Positions 1 to 11,439 of a stretch of 64,000 nt of DNA are shown here, piece after piece (position 1 is the stretch's first letter; every line of letters begins with the position of its first letter). Both the position numbers and the translations under genes were made by a program. The DNA is from Leptodactylus fallax (lineage: Eukaryota > Chordata > Amphibia > Anura > Leptodactylidae). Under the pieces are notes generated by a model. It was not told the origin of the DNA and made no database searches. It saw nothing but the letters and a program-made list of their open reading frames with translations. Location of the stretch: assembly GCA_947044405.1 (NCBI GenBank), contig CAMRHE010000354.1:620001-684000 (forward strand), given 5' to 3'.

Positions 1-1392
1 GATTTATGGGGGTTTCTATTACAGAGGCCTTTCAAAACCTTTTCAGCACTGAACTGGTTCCTTGAAAAATGGATTTTGGAAATTTCTTGAAAATTTTGAA
101 AATTACTGTTTTGACTTGTAAGCCATATAATAATTAGCAGAGAAATGGTAAATTATATTTATGATGTAGTTTGGGTAGTATGACTATCTATATGAAAGTC
201 ATGTAATTTCAAAGTTTGAAAACTTTTTTTCTGAATTTTCTCCAAATTTCCTGTCTGTTTTATTCATAATTAAAGACAAAATATATTGACCGAAATTTAC
301 CACCGACCTGAAGTCACAAAAAACTATTTCAGAATCACTTTGATAAGTTAAAGCATTCCAAAGTTATTACCACATAAAGTGACGCATGTCAGATTTGAAA
401 AATGAGCGCGCGTCCTTAAGGGGATAATTTCCAACCAATGGGGGCACATATTCCTGCCAATTTTAGATTAGGTTAATCTTTTTATATACAAAACCAGACA
501 ATGAAGATATATGCCATCTCCGGTGAGTTATATTCAAAAAGATTAACCTAAAATAAAATTGGCAAGAAAGTGTGTCCCCCCCCATTGGTTGGAAATCATC
601 ATTTTAGTCTCATAGAAGGAGCAGTTAACATTGAACATTTTGTCTATGGCAGTTTAGAAATAATAAGCAATGAAGGCTTATGTGGTATCAATGGGGTCAG
701 GTGTGGCCCATCGCGGTTCCTTTTATTATTTTCTGAATGGTAAGTAGACAAAAGCCTGTATCATGAAGGTTTTATCTATAAAGCAGGACAGCCATCACCT
801 GGACTGAAATAATTTTTGCTGCTAATAGTGAACATAGTTGAAAGGGGACTGTAATGGGTACATAACATATGCCTGCTATAGAAATGTATGACTAACTGGA
901 TGACTTAGTTGTTTCTTTGTCTCCACAATGTATCTCTATCCCAATTTTCCATGTTATGTAGAGTTGCTTTTAAAGGGGACCTGTCACCTCTTCTGACATG
1001 TCTGTTATATATGGAGTAGAATACTTGTATTCCCCATAAAATAACAATTCTGGAGCATCTTTTCATATATCCCGTTCCTCTGTTTTTCCATCTGAATATT
1101 CATGAGTAAATTGACACTTTGATGCTACCCTTATCCTTGTCCCTGCACAACCTAACACTGTCAATGCAAATTGGACTATGTGAGAATGTACCAGGGCACA
1201 CCCACAACTGTTAACACACAGTTGTCAATTCATGTGTAAATATCTTGGAGGTATAACCTTGGATGGGCTCTGCTCCTGTTTGTATATACTTAGACCAAAG
1301 GACAAAAAAAATTGAAAGCCGCCCAACGTGTGACTCGAACCCACGACCCTGAGATTAAGAGCCTCATGCTCTACCGACTGAGCTAGCTGGGT
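1..1392 (-). repeat. tRNA-Lys duplication unit, type A copy 1
   Basis: This stretch is repeated at 5038-6192 and 8654-9981. The copies share the same order of blocks: a motif around 'ctatatgaaag', a block around 'gtggcccatcgcggttcc', a block around 'aggggacctgtcacc', and then a tRNA-Lys sequence at the right edge. The left edge is cut by the window start. No protein gene is visible. The unit is read as part of a segmentally duplicated tRNA locus; strand is that of the tRNA. Confidence 0.75.
1320..1392 (-). pseudogene. tRNA-Lys (CTT), degenerate copy
   Basis: On the minus strand this 73-nt segment keeps the D arm, the CTT anticodon and the TTCGA loop of tRNA-Lys. It differs from the intact copies at the first acceptor base (A for G, so pair 1-72 is lost), in the acceptor stem and in the T stem (CACAC instead of CCCAC, one mismatch). 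A run of T for Pol III termination follows. It could still be transcribed, but the acceptor and T-stem mismatches suggest a decaying copy. Confidence 0.75.
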
Positions 1393-1403
1393 TTCTGTGA
1401 CTT

Positions 1404-2290
1404 TAACCCCTTCCTGACATGTGCCATACAATCACAGCAGATGCCGGGTCTTTAAAGATGGCAATCACTTTACAGTAGAGAAGCCACCATAGTCACTGGA
1501 CCTCCGCTGCACTTACTGGTAGCCCCCCAAAAAGCTCCCTGGGACTGGTCCCAATGTCACCGCGCGGGAGTTGTCCTGTTCCTATGGCAGCCGGGAGCTC
1601 CCAGTACTGTCATAGGAATATAATTATGATTATGAATATTTTTTTTTTTTTTAAAGGGTTAAAATGTAAAAAAACTTTATAAATTTTGTATCCCCAAAAT
1701 CGGACTGACCCGTAGAATACAGGTGACATGTCATCTTGGCACTTTGCACAACACCGTAAAAACGAAGCCAGTAAGAAATACAAATAAATGTAGTTTAATT
1801 TTCCTCAATGTGTGGATGGGATTCGCTAGATCTACATTACCTGCAAAGTGGATCAGATTCTGGCTAATCCCATCCACACATTGCAGAAAAAAATCCACAG
1901 CGGAAAAGCTGCGTTTTCAAAAACTCTGGTGTCTTTGAAAATCGCAGCATGTCAATTATACCTATAGAAATGCTGGCGTATTCTGTATAGGTATAATAGG
2001 GGCAGAAAGAATATGTGATGCGTTTCCGCTATGTTTTTTTCCACAGCACATAGCGAAAATGCTGTGTTTTTGTTGCAGATTTTGCTGCGGTGTTTTCAGC
2101 CAAAGTCAGGATTGGCTTTAACAGAAGGGAAACTTCTAAGCGCTTCCTTTATGTTTCCCATTCCTTTTCAATCCACTCCTGATTTTGGCTCAAAAAAACT
2201 TTAAAAAAATGGCTGCATTTCCGCAACGTGGGGCCTCAGCCTTAAGGTTTTGTTCGTCAGAAATATCATCTATAGGGCATCTAAAAAAAT
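1404..2290. repeat. interspersed-element fragments between tRNAs
   Basis: From about 1404 to 1680 the sequence has the 'taaccccttcctgaca' start and 'aaagggttaa' end seen at other frog-type repeats in this window (for example near 4866). From about 1850 to 2245 is a copy of a MITE-like element ending in 'aacgtggggcctcagcctta', which recurs at 25114-25338. No coding sequence is recognised. Confidence 0.5.
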
Positions 2291-2293
2291 CTG

Positions 2294-2386
2294 TGCTCCA
2301 GGTGAGGCTCGAACTCACAACCTCGGCATTGCTCACCCGTTACTGTCATATAAGTACCGCGCGCTAACCGATTGCGCCACTGGAGC
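2294..2386 (-). tRNA. tRNA-Ile (TAT) with 19-nt intron
   Basis: The minus strand reads as a vertebrate tRNA-Ile with anticodon TAT at 2350-2352. The acceptor stem GCTCCAG pairs with the 3' CTGGAGC, and the T loop is TTCGAGC. A 19-nt intron lies at 2330-2348, one base 3' of the anticodon, the canonical position for tRNA introns; it needs tRNA splicing endonuclease. The discriminator is A. A run of seven T on the minus strand (2283-2289) follows as the Pol III terminator. All arms look intact. Confidence 0.92.
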
Positions 2387-3321
2387 AACTGTGGTAGTGA
2401 TCTAAATGCACATATCGACACCCAAATAAAGTGATGGACAGGGGTAAGCTGGGGAAAGTTATGGGAGGGCACAAAGGTCAATGTAGGGGAGACTTCATAG
2501 AAAATACAAAATTGGTTACAACGGGAGGCAGAATCGGGCTGAATCTGACGCTGATTTGGGGACAGAATCTGCTTAAAATCAATGGCAGGTTCCAGTACGT
2601 GGACGTACCCGTCAATGTTGCCATCATTAGAGACCGTAGGCAATCAATTAGGATAATAAAGGGGTGTATTTAATATAAATTAAATTAAAGGAGTGTACTC
2701 GATGTAGAGCAGGGGTTGATCATGTGACAAGTATGTGAGAATGTCAGCAGAACAGGCTGGAATAGAAGACTTCTATTATTATTAGTAAGCTCAGCCTCTA
2801 CTGCAAAAAAAAATTTCCTCCCCTAGTAACCCCTTTAAAGCTTCATTCATCCATTTAGCAGATACAAAAATGGGGCAAACCGATAGTTATCCATTTACAC
2901 AGAGATCAATCTTAAAATAAAAAAATGTAAGTTTTGGTTTTTTTTTTTGGATAGACAAAAAAGTACGCTTGTGGCCATCCAAAAAACCAATAGAAATGGA
3001 TCAATTTTTATTATTATTTTTTTTTAAATTGATTTCTATGTAAACAGATGGCTATCTCCTTTAAGTTTATTATATATACTTGTACTATTAATTTATGTCT
3101 ATTAAAAGTTAGTGACAATTTAAGCTTTAAAATATAACAAACCCATGAAAATCAAAAATCAGTGCAAAATGTCCATGAATTTTTCACTGGGCAAAGTGAC
3201 CAATGCTTAGTGGTGGAGGTGACACTAAGGGCAGTGTACATGAGGAGGAGATGGCATATATCATCATTGTCTGTCTGCTTTTGTATTCAAAAAAAGCAAC
3301 CTAAACTAAAATTGAATCAGT
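2387..3321. other. AT-rich spacer, nothing recognised
   Basis: This spacer between tRNA genes is AT-rich with poly-A and poly-T runs (for example near 2930-2950 and 3010-3030). Short open frames here overlap the tRNA or repeats and show no family similarity I recognise. Confidence 0.5.
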
Positions 3322-3377
3322 CGCCCAACGACCCTGAGATTAAGAGTCTCATGCTCTACCGACTGAGCTAGCCGGGC
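3322..3377 (-). pseudogene. tRNA-Lys (CTT) pseudogene lacking the T arm
   Basis: The minus strand matches tRNA-Lys over the acceptor 5' strand, D arm, anticodon arm (CTT) and the last acceptor bases, but 17 nt covering the whole T arm are missing. In intact copies the deleted segment is bounded by two ACG triplets (plus strand), and one ACG remains at the junction, so a short-repeat deletion is likely. Without a T arm and box B, Pol III transcription is not expected. Confidence 0.88.
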
Positions 3378-3455
3378 TGCTGCGACTTTAAGGAATTTTC
3401 TGGCCCACTCCATACCATAACAATTAAGAAAGGGGTTAAACTAATAAAAGAACGC

Positions 3456-4862
3456 ATTCTCACCTATTATAGGTCCCACTGTCCATTGTGTCCATCTTCT
3501 ATGTTGGTGTTCCATTGATGATGAGCCTCGGGCTCCATAGGTTCCATTTCTTCAGCAGTGAGGATATACTTGACCTCCTGTTGTGGCTGGTGTTTGACTG
3601 CAGCAGCTAAATGTGGGCCGATGATCCTCAAAGCTCGAGTGCTGGAACAGAAGATCAGCAATGTGGATTGGGGAGCTGCCTTGGGAGGATGAGATTTAGG
3701 ACAGGTGACTATACTTTTTTTTATTATTGCACTTTCCTGTCCTTCCCTAATTTGTACCGGAATGTTTTATCTATAAAGCAGGCCAGGCATCACCTAGACT
3801 GAAATAATTTTTGCTGCTAATGGTGAACATAGTTGAAAGGGGACTGTAATGGGTACATAACATATGCCTGCTATAGAAATGCAAGAATAACTGGATGACT
3901 TAGTTGTTTATTTGCCTCCCCAATATATCTCTACCCCAATTTTCCATGTTATGTAGAGTTGCTGTTAAATGGGACCTGTCACCTCTCCTTATATGTCAGT
4001 TTAGTAAATACTTGTATTCCCTGTGAAATAATTCATATATCCCGTTTCTCTGTTATTACTCCTGATTATAAGTAAATTGACACTTGGATGCTACTGTTAC
4101 TCTTGTCCAAGCACAATCTAACCCTGTCAACACTCATTGGACTATGTGGGAATGTACCAGGACACACCCATAACTGTTAACACCCAGTTTTCAATTCCAG
4201 CATAAATATCTTGAAGTTATAACCCTGGATGGGCTCTGCTCCTGTTTGTATACAAATACTTATACCAATTGACAAAAAAAGTTAAGCCGCCCAACGTGGG
4301 GCTCGAACCCACGACCCTGAGATTAAGAGTCTCATGCTCTACCGACTGAGCTAGCCGGGCTACTGTGACTTTAAGTAGAATTTCTCCAAAAACTGTTCTG
4401 TCCCACTGTGTGTCCATACATCAGTTTATCCCCCCCCAGCTACTTATTGGACATTTCTGTAGTCAGGAAAAATGCTTAGCAAATTGTGGGGTGATTTTTC
4501 TTTTAACCCCTTGTTTTTGGAAATGCCAAAATTTGGGTTAAAGCAACATTTTATCAAAAAAATGTTGCTTTCCATTTTCCCGGCCAATTCTATGTAACAC
4601 ATGAAATTACTCACTATTCCCCTTGATAATTTCATTGAGGGGTGCAGTTTCCAAAATGGGGTCACATGTTGGGGTTTCCACTGTTTTGGCACTTTGGGAG
4701 CTCTGCAAATGGGGCATGGTGTCTGAAAACTATTCCAAGAAAATATGGCCTCTAAAATCCAATTAGCGCTCTTTCCGTTCCGAGCGCTGCCATGTGCCCA
4801 TACATCAATGTACCAGCACATATGGGGTATTGTCATAACAAAATGTAAGGTACAATTTCTCC
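3456..4862 (-). repeat. tRNA-Lys duplication unit, type B copy 1
   Basis: This segment is closely matched by 6697-8110 in the same order: a block starting 'tcacctattataggtccc', the shared 'aaataatttttgctgctaat' block, a tRNA-Lys, and a flank containing 'ttggacatttctgtagtcag'. The first block also recurs near 10383, 11455 and 11765, next to other tRNA loci. Confidence 0.75.
4288..4360 (-). tRNA. tRNA-Lys (CTT)
   Basis: A complete 73-nt tRNA on the minus strand: acceptor GCCCGGC with 3' GTTGGGC, D arm with box A-like TAGCTCAGTCGGTAGAGC, anticodon CTT at 4325-4327, T arm with box B GGTTCGAGCCC, and discriminator G. A run of seven T follows on the minus strand (4272-4280 region) as the terminator. 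This is the canonical vertebrate tRNA-Lys(CTT) and should be functional. Confidence 0.95.
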
Positions 4863-5037
4863 TTTAACCCCTTCCCGACATCCATCGTAATAGTCGGGTG
4901 TCAGAATATGGCGACTTTTATAATAAAAAAAATATTTTTTTGCAGTTTTGGATTTTTGTTAAGTTGTTAAAATGTAAATAAAACCATATACATTTGGTAT
5001 CCCTGGAATCGTACCGAAACATAGAATACAGATGACA
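4863..5037. repeat. interspersed-element fragment
   Basis: The segment begins 'ttaaccccttcccgacat' and resembles the repeat start at 1406 and the sequence near 1620-1730 (poly-T, 'gttaaaatgtaaa', 'catagaatacaga'). It looks like an element end placed between units B1 and A2. Confidence 0.45.
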
Positions 5038-6192
5038 TGTCATCTATATGAAAGGCATGTAATTTCAAAGTTTGAAAACTTTTCTAAATTTTCTCCAAAT
5101 TTCCTGTCTGTTTTATTCATAATTAAAGACAAAATATATTGACCGAAATTTACCACTGACCTGAAGTCACAAAAAACTATCTCAGAATCACTTTGATAAG
5201 TTAAAGCATTCCAAAGTTATTACCACATAAAGTGACGCATGTCAGATTTGAAAAATGGGCGTGCGTCCTTAAGGGGATGATTTCCAACCAATGGGGGCAC
5301 ACTTCCCTGCCAATTTTAGATTAGGTTAATCTTTTTATATACAAAACCAGACAATGAAGATATATGCCATCTCCGGTGAGTTATATTCAAAAAGATTAAC
5401 GTAAAATAAAATTGGCAAGAAAGTGTCCCCCCCATTGGTTGGAAATCATAATTTTAGTCTCATAGAATAAGCAATGAAGGCTTATGTGGTGTCAATGGGG
5501 TCAGGTGTGGCCCATCGCGGTTCCTTTTATTATTTTCTGAATGGTAAGTAGACAAAAGCCTGTATCATGAAGGTTTTACCTATGAAGCAGACCAGGCATC
5601 ACCTGAACTGAAATAATTTTTGCTTCTAATGGTGAACATAGTTGAAAGGGGACTGTAATGGGTACATAACATATGCCTGCTATAGAAATGTATGACTAAC
5701 TGGATGACTTAGTTGTTTCTTTGCCTCCACAATGTATCTCTACCCCAATTTTCCATGTTATGTAGCGTTGCTTTTAAAGGGGACCTGTCACCTTTTCTGA
5801 CATGTCTGTTTTATATAAATACTTGTATTCCCCATAAAATAAGTTATGGAGCATCTTTTCATATATCCCGTTCCTCTGTTTTTCCATCTGAATATTCATG
5901 AGTAAATTGACACTTTGATGCTACCTTTATCCTTGTCCCTGCACAACCTAACACTGTCAATGCAAATTGGACTATGTGAGAATGTACCAGGGCACACCCA
6001 CAACTGTTAACACACAGTTGTCAATTCATGTGTAAATATCTTGGAGGTATAACCTTGGATGGGCTCTGCTCCTGTTTGTATACAAATACTTAGACCAAAG
6101 GACAAAAAAAATTGAAAGCCGCCCAACGTGGGGCTCGAACCCACGACCCTGAGATTAAGAGTCTCATGCTCTACCGACTGAGCTAGCCGGGC
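5038..6192 (-). repeat. tRNA-Lys duplication unit, type A copy 2
   Basis: Second copy of the type A unit, nearly colinear with about 187-1392 and 8837-9981. It carries a 45-50 bp deletion relative to copy 1 in the block after 'tcatagaa' (near 5465). It ends in an intact tRNA-Lys. Confidence 0.75.
6120..6192 (-). tRNA. tRNA-Lys (CTT)
   Basis: Complete 73-nt tRNA-Lys on the minus strand, the same as the copy at 4288-4360. The anticodon CTT is at 6157-6159 and the discriminator is G. A run of at least seven T lies just downstream on the minus strand (plus-strand poly-A near 6104-6112). Confidence 0.95.
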
Positions 6193-6239
6193 TTCTGTGA
6201 CTTTAACCCCTTCATCACATCTTCCGTACAATCACGGCA

Positions 6240-6696
6240 AATGCCGGGTCTTTAACCCCTTAATGACCGGGCCATTTTTTGTTTTTGCATTTTCGTTTTT
6301 CCCTCCCCACATTCCAACAGCCATAACTTTTTCATTTTTCAGTTCACAGAGTCACATGATGGCTTATTGTTTGCGAAACAAATTGTACTTTGTAATGTCA
6401 CTATTCAATATTCTGTGCAATGTACTGGGAAGCTGGAAAAAAAATTCAGAATGAGGTGCAATTGGAGAAAAACTGCATTTGCGCCAAATTCATATGGGTT
6501 TAATTTTTACACCATTCACTGTGTGGTAAAAATGACATGTTACCTGTATTCTGTGGGTCAGTACGAACACGGCGATACCAAATTTATATAGTATTTGTAA
6601 TGTTTGGATACCTTTTAAAAAATTAAAAACTTTGCTAAATAGAAAAAAAAATTTTGCATCGCCATATTGTGTCACCTGTAACTTTTTCATATTTAC
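6240..6696. repeat. frog-type interspersed repeat fragment
   Basis: The segment starts 'ttaaccccttaatgaccgg' and contains 'cacggcgataccaaatttat', which recurs near 47815-47840. It separates tRNA unit A2 from unit B2. No intact coding frame is seen, so it is read as a DNA-transposon-derived fragment. Confidence 0.5.
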
Positions 6697-8110
6697 ATTC
6701 TCACCTATCATAGGCCCCACTGTCCATTGTGTCCATCTTCTATGTTGGCGTTCCACTGATGATAAGCCTCGGGCTCCATAGGTTCCATTTCTTCAGCAGT
6801 GAGGATATACTTGACCTCCTGTTGAGGCTGATGTTTGACTGCAGCAGCTAAATGTGGGCCGATGATCCTCAAAGCTCGAGTGCTGGAACAGAAGATCAAC
6901 AATTTGGATTTGGGAGCTGCCTTGGGAGGATGAGGTTTAGGACAGGTGACTATACATTCTTTATTATTGCACTTTCCTGTCCTTCCCTAATTTGTACCTG
7001 GATGTTTTATCTATAAAGCAGGCCAGGCATCACCTGGACTGAAATAATTTTTGCTGCTAATGGTGAACATAGTTGAAAGGGGACTGTAATGGGTACATAA
7101 CATATGCCTGCTATAGAAATGCAAGAATAACTGGATGACTTAGTTGTTTACTTGCCTCCCCAATATATCTCTACTCCAATTTTCCATGTTATGTAGAGTT
7201 GCTGTTAAAGGGGACCTGTCACCTCTCCTTATATGTCAGTTTAGTAAATACTTGTATTCCCTGTGAAATAATTCATATATCCGTTTCTCTGGTATTACTC
7301 CTGATTATGAGTAAATTGACATTTGGATGCTACTGTTACTCTTGTCCCAGCACAATCTAACCAATCTAACCTTATCAACACTCATTGGACTATGTGGGAA
7401 TGTACCAGGACACACCCATAACTGTTAACACCCAGTTTTCAATTCCTGTGTAAATATCTTGGAGTTATAACCCTGGATGGGCTCTGCTCCTGTTTGTATA
7501 CTAATACTTAGACCAATTGACAAAAAAGTTAAGCCGCCCAACGTGGGGCTCGAACCCACGACCCTGAGATTAAGAGTCTCATGCTCTACCGACTGAGCTA
7601 GCCGGGCTACTGTGACTTTAAGTAGGATTTTTCCAAAAACTGTTCTGTTCCACTGTGTGCCCATACATCAGTTTACATCTACTTATTGGACATTTCTGTA
7701 GTCAGGAAAAAATGCTTAGCAAATTGTGGGGTGATTTTTCTTTTAACCCCTTGTTTGTGGAAATGCCAAAATTTGGGTTAAAGCAACATTTTATTAAAAA
7801 AAATGTCGCTTTCCATTTTTCCAGCCCAATTCTGCGTTACACATGAAATTACTCACTATACCCCTTGATAAATTCCTTGAGGGGTCTAGTTTCAAAAATG
7901 GGGTCACATTTTGAGGGTTTCTACTGTTTTGGCACCTTGGGAGCTCTGCAAATAGGACATGGTGCCTGAAAACTATTCCAGCAAAATCTGGCCTCCAAAA
8001 TCCAATTAGGGCTTTCTGTTCCGAGCGCTGCTATGTGCCCGTACATCAGTGTACCAGCACATATGGGGTATTGTCATAACAAAATGTGGGGTACAATTTC
8101 TCCTTGAAAC
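6697..8110 (-). repeat. tRNA-Lys duplication unit, type B copy 2
   Basis: Second copy of the type B unit, colinear with 3456-4862, including the tRNA-Lys and the flank with 'ttggacatttctgtagtcag'. Confidence 0.75.
7535..7607 (-). tRNA. tRNA-Lys (CTT)
   Basis: Complete 73-nt tRNA-Lys on the minus strand, with anticodon CTT at 7572-7574, discriminator G, all arms intact, and a six-T terminator downstream on the minus strand. Its sequence is identical to the copies at 4288-4360 and 6120-6192. Confidence 0.95.
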
Positions 8111-8653
8111 ATTTGCAACTAAAATTACTGTACATAAAAAAATAATAATTTTTAATTTTCACATCCCAATTGTAAAAAAATTATTTAAAATATCTATAGG
8201 GTGAATGTATTATTCACTATACCCCTTAATAAATTCCTTCAGTGGTCTAGGTTCCAAAATGGGGTCATTTGGAGGTTGGGGGGTTCCACTCTTCTGTTAG
8301 CTCAGGGGCTCTGCAAATGCAACATGGTGCCTGAAAAAGATTCCAGCAAAATCTACCCTTCAAAATCCCAATAGCGCTCCTTCTGTTCTTTACACTACTG
8401 TGTGTCCATACATCAGTTTATATCCACATGTGGGATAATTTCGTGCTCGGGAGAAATTGTATAACAGATTGTGGAATTCATTTTCTCCTTTAACCCCTTG
8501 TGAATGTGTAAATTCTAGGGCTAAATGAATATATTAGTGACAGAAATTTAAATGTGTAAATTTCACCTCCATTTTGTTTTAATTGCTGTGAAATTCTGAA
8601 AGGGTTAAATGCTGTTTTGAATTATTTCAGGGGTGCAGTTTTGAGAATGGGGT
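8111..8653. repeat. continuation of duplicated flank
   Basis: This is repetitive non-coding DNA linking unit B2 to A3. It has several 'ggggtctagtttccaaaatggggtc'-like blocks (near 7890 and 8240), so the flank itself has internal repetition. Its right end runs directly into the sequence that opens the window at base 1. Confidence 0.5.
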
Positions 8654-9981
8654 GATTTATGGGGGTTTCAATTACAGAGGCCTTTCAAAACCCTTTCAGC
8701 ACTGAACTAGTTCCTTGAAAAATGGGTTTTGGAAATGTTCTTGAAAATTTTGAAAATTACTGTTTTGACTTGTAAGCCATATAATAATTAGCAGAAATAT
8801 GGTAAATTATATTTATGATGTAGTTTGGGTAATATGACTATCTATATGAAAGGCATGTAATTTCAAACTTTGAAAACTTCATTTTTTTCTAAATTTTCAC
8901 CAAATTTCCATTTTTTTCATAATTAAAGACAAAATATATTGACCAAAATTTACCACTGACCTGAAGTACAATGTGTCCCAAAAAACTTTCTCAGAATCTC
9001 TTTGATAAGTTAAAGCATTCCAAAGTTATTAGCACATAAAGTGACGCATGTCAGAATTGAAAAAAATGAGCGAGCGTCCTTAAGGGGATGATTTCCAACC
9101 AATGGGGGCACACTTCCCTTCCAATTTTAGATTAGGTTAATCTTTTTATATACAAAACCAGACAATGAAGATATATGCCATCTCCGGTGACCTATATTCA
9201 AAAAGATTAGCATAAAATTAGCAGGAAAGTGTGTCCCCCCCATTGATTGGAAATCATCATTTTAGTCCCATAGAAGGAGCAGTTAACATTGAACATTTTG
9301 TCTATGGTAGTTTAGAAATAATAAGCAATGAAGGCTTATGTGGTGTCAATGGGGTCAGGTGTGGCCCATCGCGGTTCCTTTTATTATTTTCTGAATGGTA
9401 AGTAGACAAAAGTCTGTATCATGAAGGTTTTATCTATAAAGCAGGACAGCCATCACCTGGACTGAAATAATTTTTGCTGCTAATGGTGAACATAGTTGAA
9501 AAGGGACTGTAATGGGTACATAACATATGCCTGCTATAGAAATGTATGACTAACTCGATGACTTAATTGTTTCTTTGCCTCTACAATGTATTCCTACCCT
9601 AATTTTCCATGTTATGTAGAGTTGCTTTTAAAGGGGACCTGTCACCTCTTCTGACATGTCTGTTATATATGGAGTAGAATACTTGTATTCCCCATAAAAT
9701 AACAATTCTGGAGCATTTTTTCATATATCCCGTTCCTCTGTTTTTCCACCTGAATATTCATGAGTAAATTGACACTTGGATGCTACCCTTATCCTTGTCC
9801 CTGCACAACCTAACACTGACAATGCAATGTACATAACACACACACAACTGGTAACACTCAATTCAATTCATGTGTAAATATCTTGGAGGTATAACCTTGG
9901 CTCTGCTCCTGTTTGTATACAAATTAAGAGTCTCATGCTCAGATTAAGAGTCTCATGCTCTACCGACTGAGCTAGCTGGGC
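8654..9981 (-). repeat. tRNA-Lys duplication unit, type A copy 3
   Basis: Third copy of the type A unit; its left end matches the start of the window. It ends in a broken tRNA-Lys instead of an intact one. Confidence 0.75.
9921..9981 (-). pseudogene. tRNA-Lys 5'-half pseudogene with internal duplication
   Basis: Only the acceptor 5' strand, D arm and anticodon arm of tRNA-Lys remain (9941-9981 on the minus strand). The T arm and 3' acceptor strand are lost. An 18-bp piece of the anticodon arm is present twice in tandem (9923-9940 and 9943-9960). It cannot fold as a tRNA. Confidence 0.85.
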
Positions 9982-9995
9982 TTCTGTAAGTCACT

Positions 9996-10338
9996 GGGCC
10001 GTTTTAACTGTAGGGCCAACTTTAACTTTAACTTAGGACGCCGATGAGTTGTATGCAATGCCTTCCTCTCACTGCTTCACCATTCATCCCCTCTCTTTCC
10101 TGGGAGCTACAAGGACATTAAACTGTGGGGGCCGCTGGAGGGGGACATTAAACAGTGAGGGTAGCTAAAGGGGAAAATTTTATTTTATGGGGCCACTAGG
10201 GAGGCATTATACTGTGTGAGGACCACGAAGAGGGCATTATAATATGTGCAAATCTGGTATTTATAAGTGTTGGTGATGTGGAGGGGGGCCCACTTATGAA
10301 ACCTTGACACAGGGCCCACCAATGTGTTAAAACGGCCC
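9996..10338. mobile_element. inverted-repeat element carrying a minisatellite
   Basis: The ends are a perfect 13-bp inverted repeat: gggccgttttaac at 9996-10008 and its complement at 10326-10338. Inside (about 10105-10260) are degenerate tandem units of the type 'gggcattatactgtgtg', the family found again at 20.15, 23.95 and 28.1 kb. There is no coding capacity, so it would be a non-autonomous element. Confidence 0.5.
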
Positions 10339-10382
10339 TGGCCCTCCCATATAATATATATAATATAGCAAAATAAAGTATT

Positions 10383-10520
10383 CTCACCTGTCATTGGCCC
10401 CACTGTCCATTGTGCCTGTGTGTCACAGAGTTTTCACTTCCTCAACAGGGAGGATGTACTTTATCTCCTGCCAGTGTTTGCAACAGCAACATGTGGGCCA
10501 ATGAACTTCATTACAGTGGT
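10383..10520. repeat. copy of the tRNA-associated block
   Basis: This is a diverged copy of the block at 3456 and 6697 ('ccccactgtccattgtg' is shared). Confidence 0.5.
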
Positions 10521-10696
10521 CACAGTCATTTTAACTTAAAATTTTTGTAACCTGATAAAGAGACAAAAAAATTGTATTTGGAAATTCTGTCAACAATGAA
10601 TACATTAAAATAAATAAATAAAAATGTGTGATCACAATGTGATGTGCAGGATTTGTACATCCTCTGATAACATCAATAGGGCATCTAAAAATCTTG

Positions 10697-10789
10697 TGCT
10701 CCAGGTGAGGCTCGAACTCACAACCTCGGCATTGCTCACCAGTTACTGTCTTATAAGTACCGCGCGCTAACCGATTGCGCCACTGGAGC
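10697..10789 (-). tRNA. tRNA-Ile (TAT) with 19-nt intron
   Basis: Second tRNA-Ile on the minus strand: anticodon TAT at 10753-10755 and a 19-nt intron at 10733-10751. The exonic sequence matches the copy at 2294-2386; the introns differ at two positions. A run of five T follows on the minus strand. The short 3' flank ('agggcatctaaaaa') is also shared with the first copy, pointing to duplication. Confidence 0.92.
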
Positions 10790-11299
10790 AGCTGCTTTGT
10801 TTTTGAAAATGGGAAATTTCAGGGAAATATCTGACCCACGTTCTTTCCAAGAATAATATGTTTATGTATCAAATAATAATGTACTAAGGTAGCATTCGGC
10901 CAACTACCTGTAAAATCTGATATATTGGACATGTGAGGAATTGTTTCTGCAAGTAGTCCTGCCATAAATCAATAGTTAATAATTCCTATAATCTCTCTTT
11001 AATATATATTGTTCTTGCAAATTCTAAAAAACATATCAGTTATAGGTTATAGAAAGTTATTACAAATGCAATACCTAATGCTGCCAGCAGACATCAGTAG
11101 TCAGTATCTTGTACATCGCAATAGTATTCTGCCAATAGTGCAGATTTCCCAAGAATTGTACACTTTGTCTTTGCAGTAATCCTAGGCTGCCCTTGCTTGT
11201 AATATCTCTGTTATCACCACTACATGGAAAATATGATAATTTTTTTTTTTTAGTTTCTTTTTAATTGATAAATATTATAAAGGCAAAAAAAAATTCTAT
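10790..11299. other. spacer, nothing recognised
   Basis: AT-rich unique-looking spacer between tRNA-Ile and tRNA-Lys. No open frame, repeat or RNA gene is recognised. Confidence 0.5.
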
Positions 11300-11372
11300 C
11301 GCCCAACGTGGGGCTCGAACCCACGACCCTGAGATTAAGAGTCTCATGCTCTACCGACTGAGCTAGCCGGGC
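11300..11372 (-). tRNA. tRNA-Lys (CTT)
   Basis: Complete 73-nt tRNA-Lys on the minus strand with anticodon CTT at 11337-11339. It is identical to the other intact copies, but its flanks are different beyond the upstream block at about 11440-11640. A run of nine T follows on the minus strand. Confidence 0.95.
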
Positions 11373-11439
11373 TACTGTTAGTTTGTGATGGGGTTCTTTG
11401 GCTCCTGTAAAAATGTAGTGAAGGGTTAAAATAACTATA

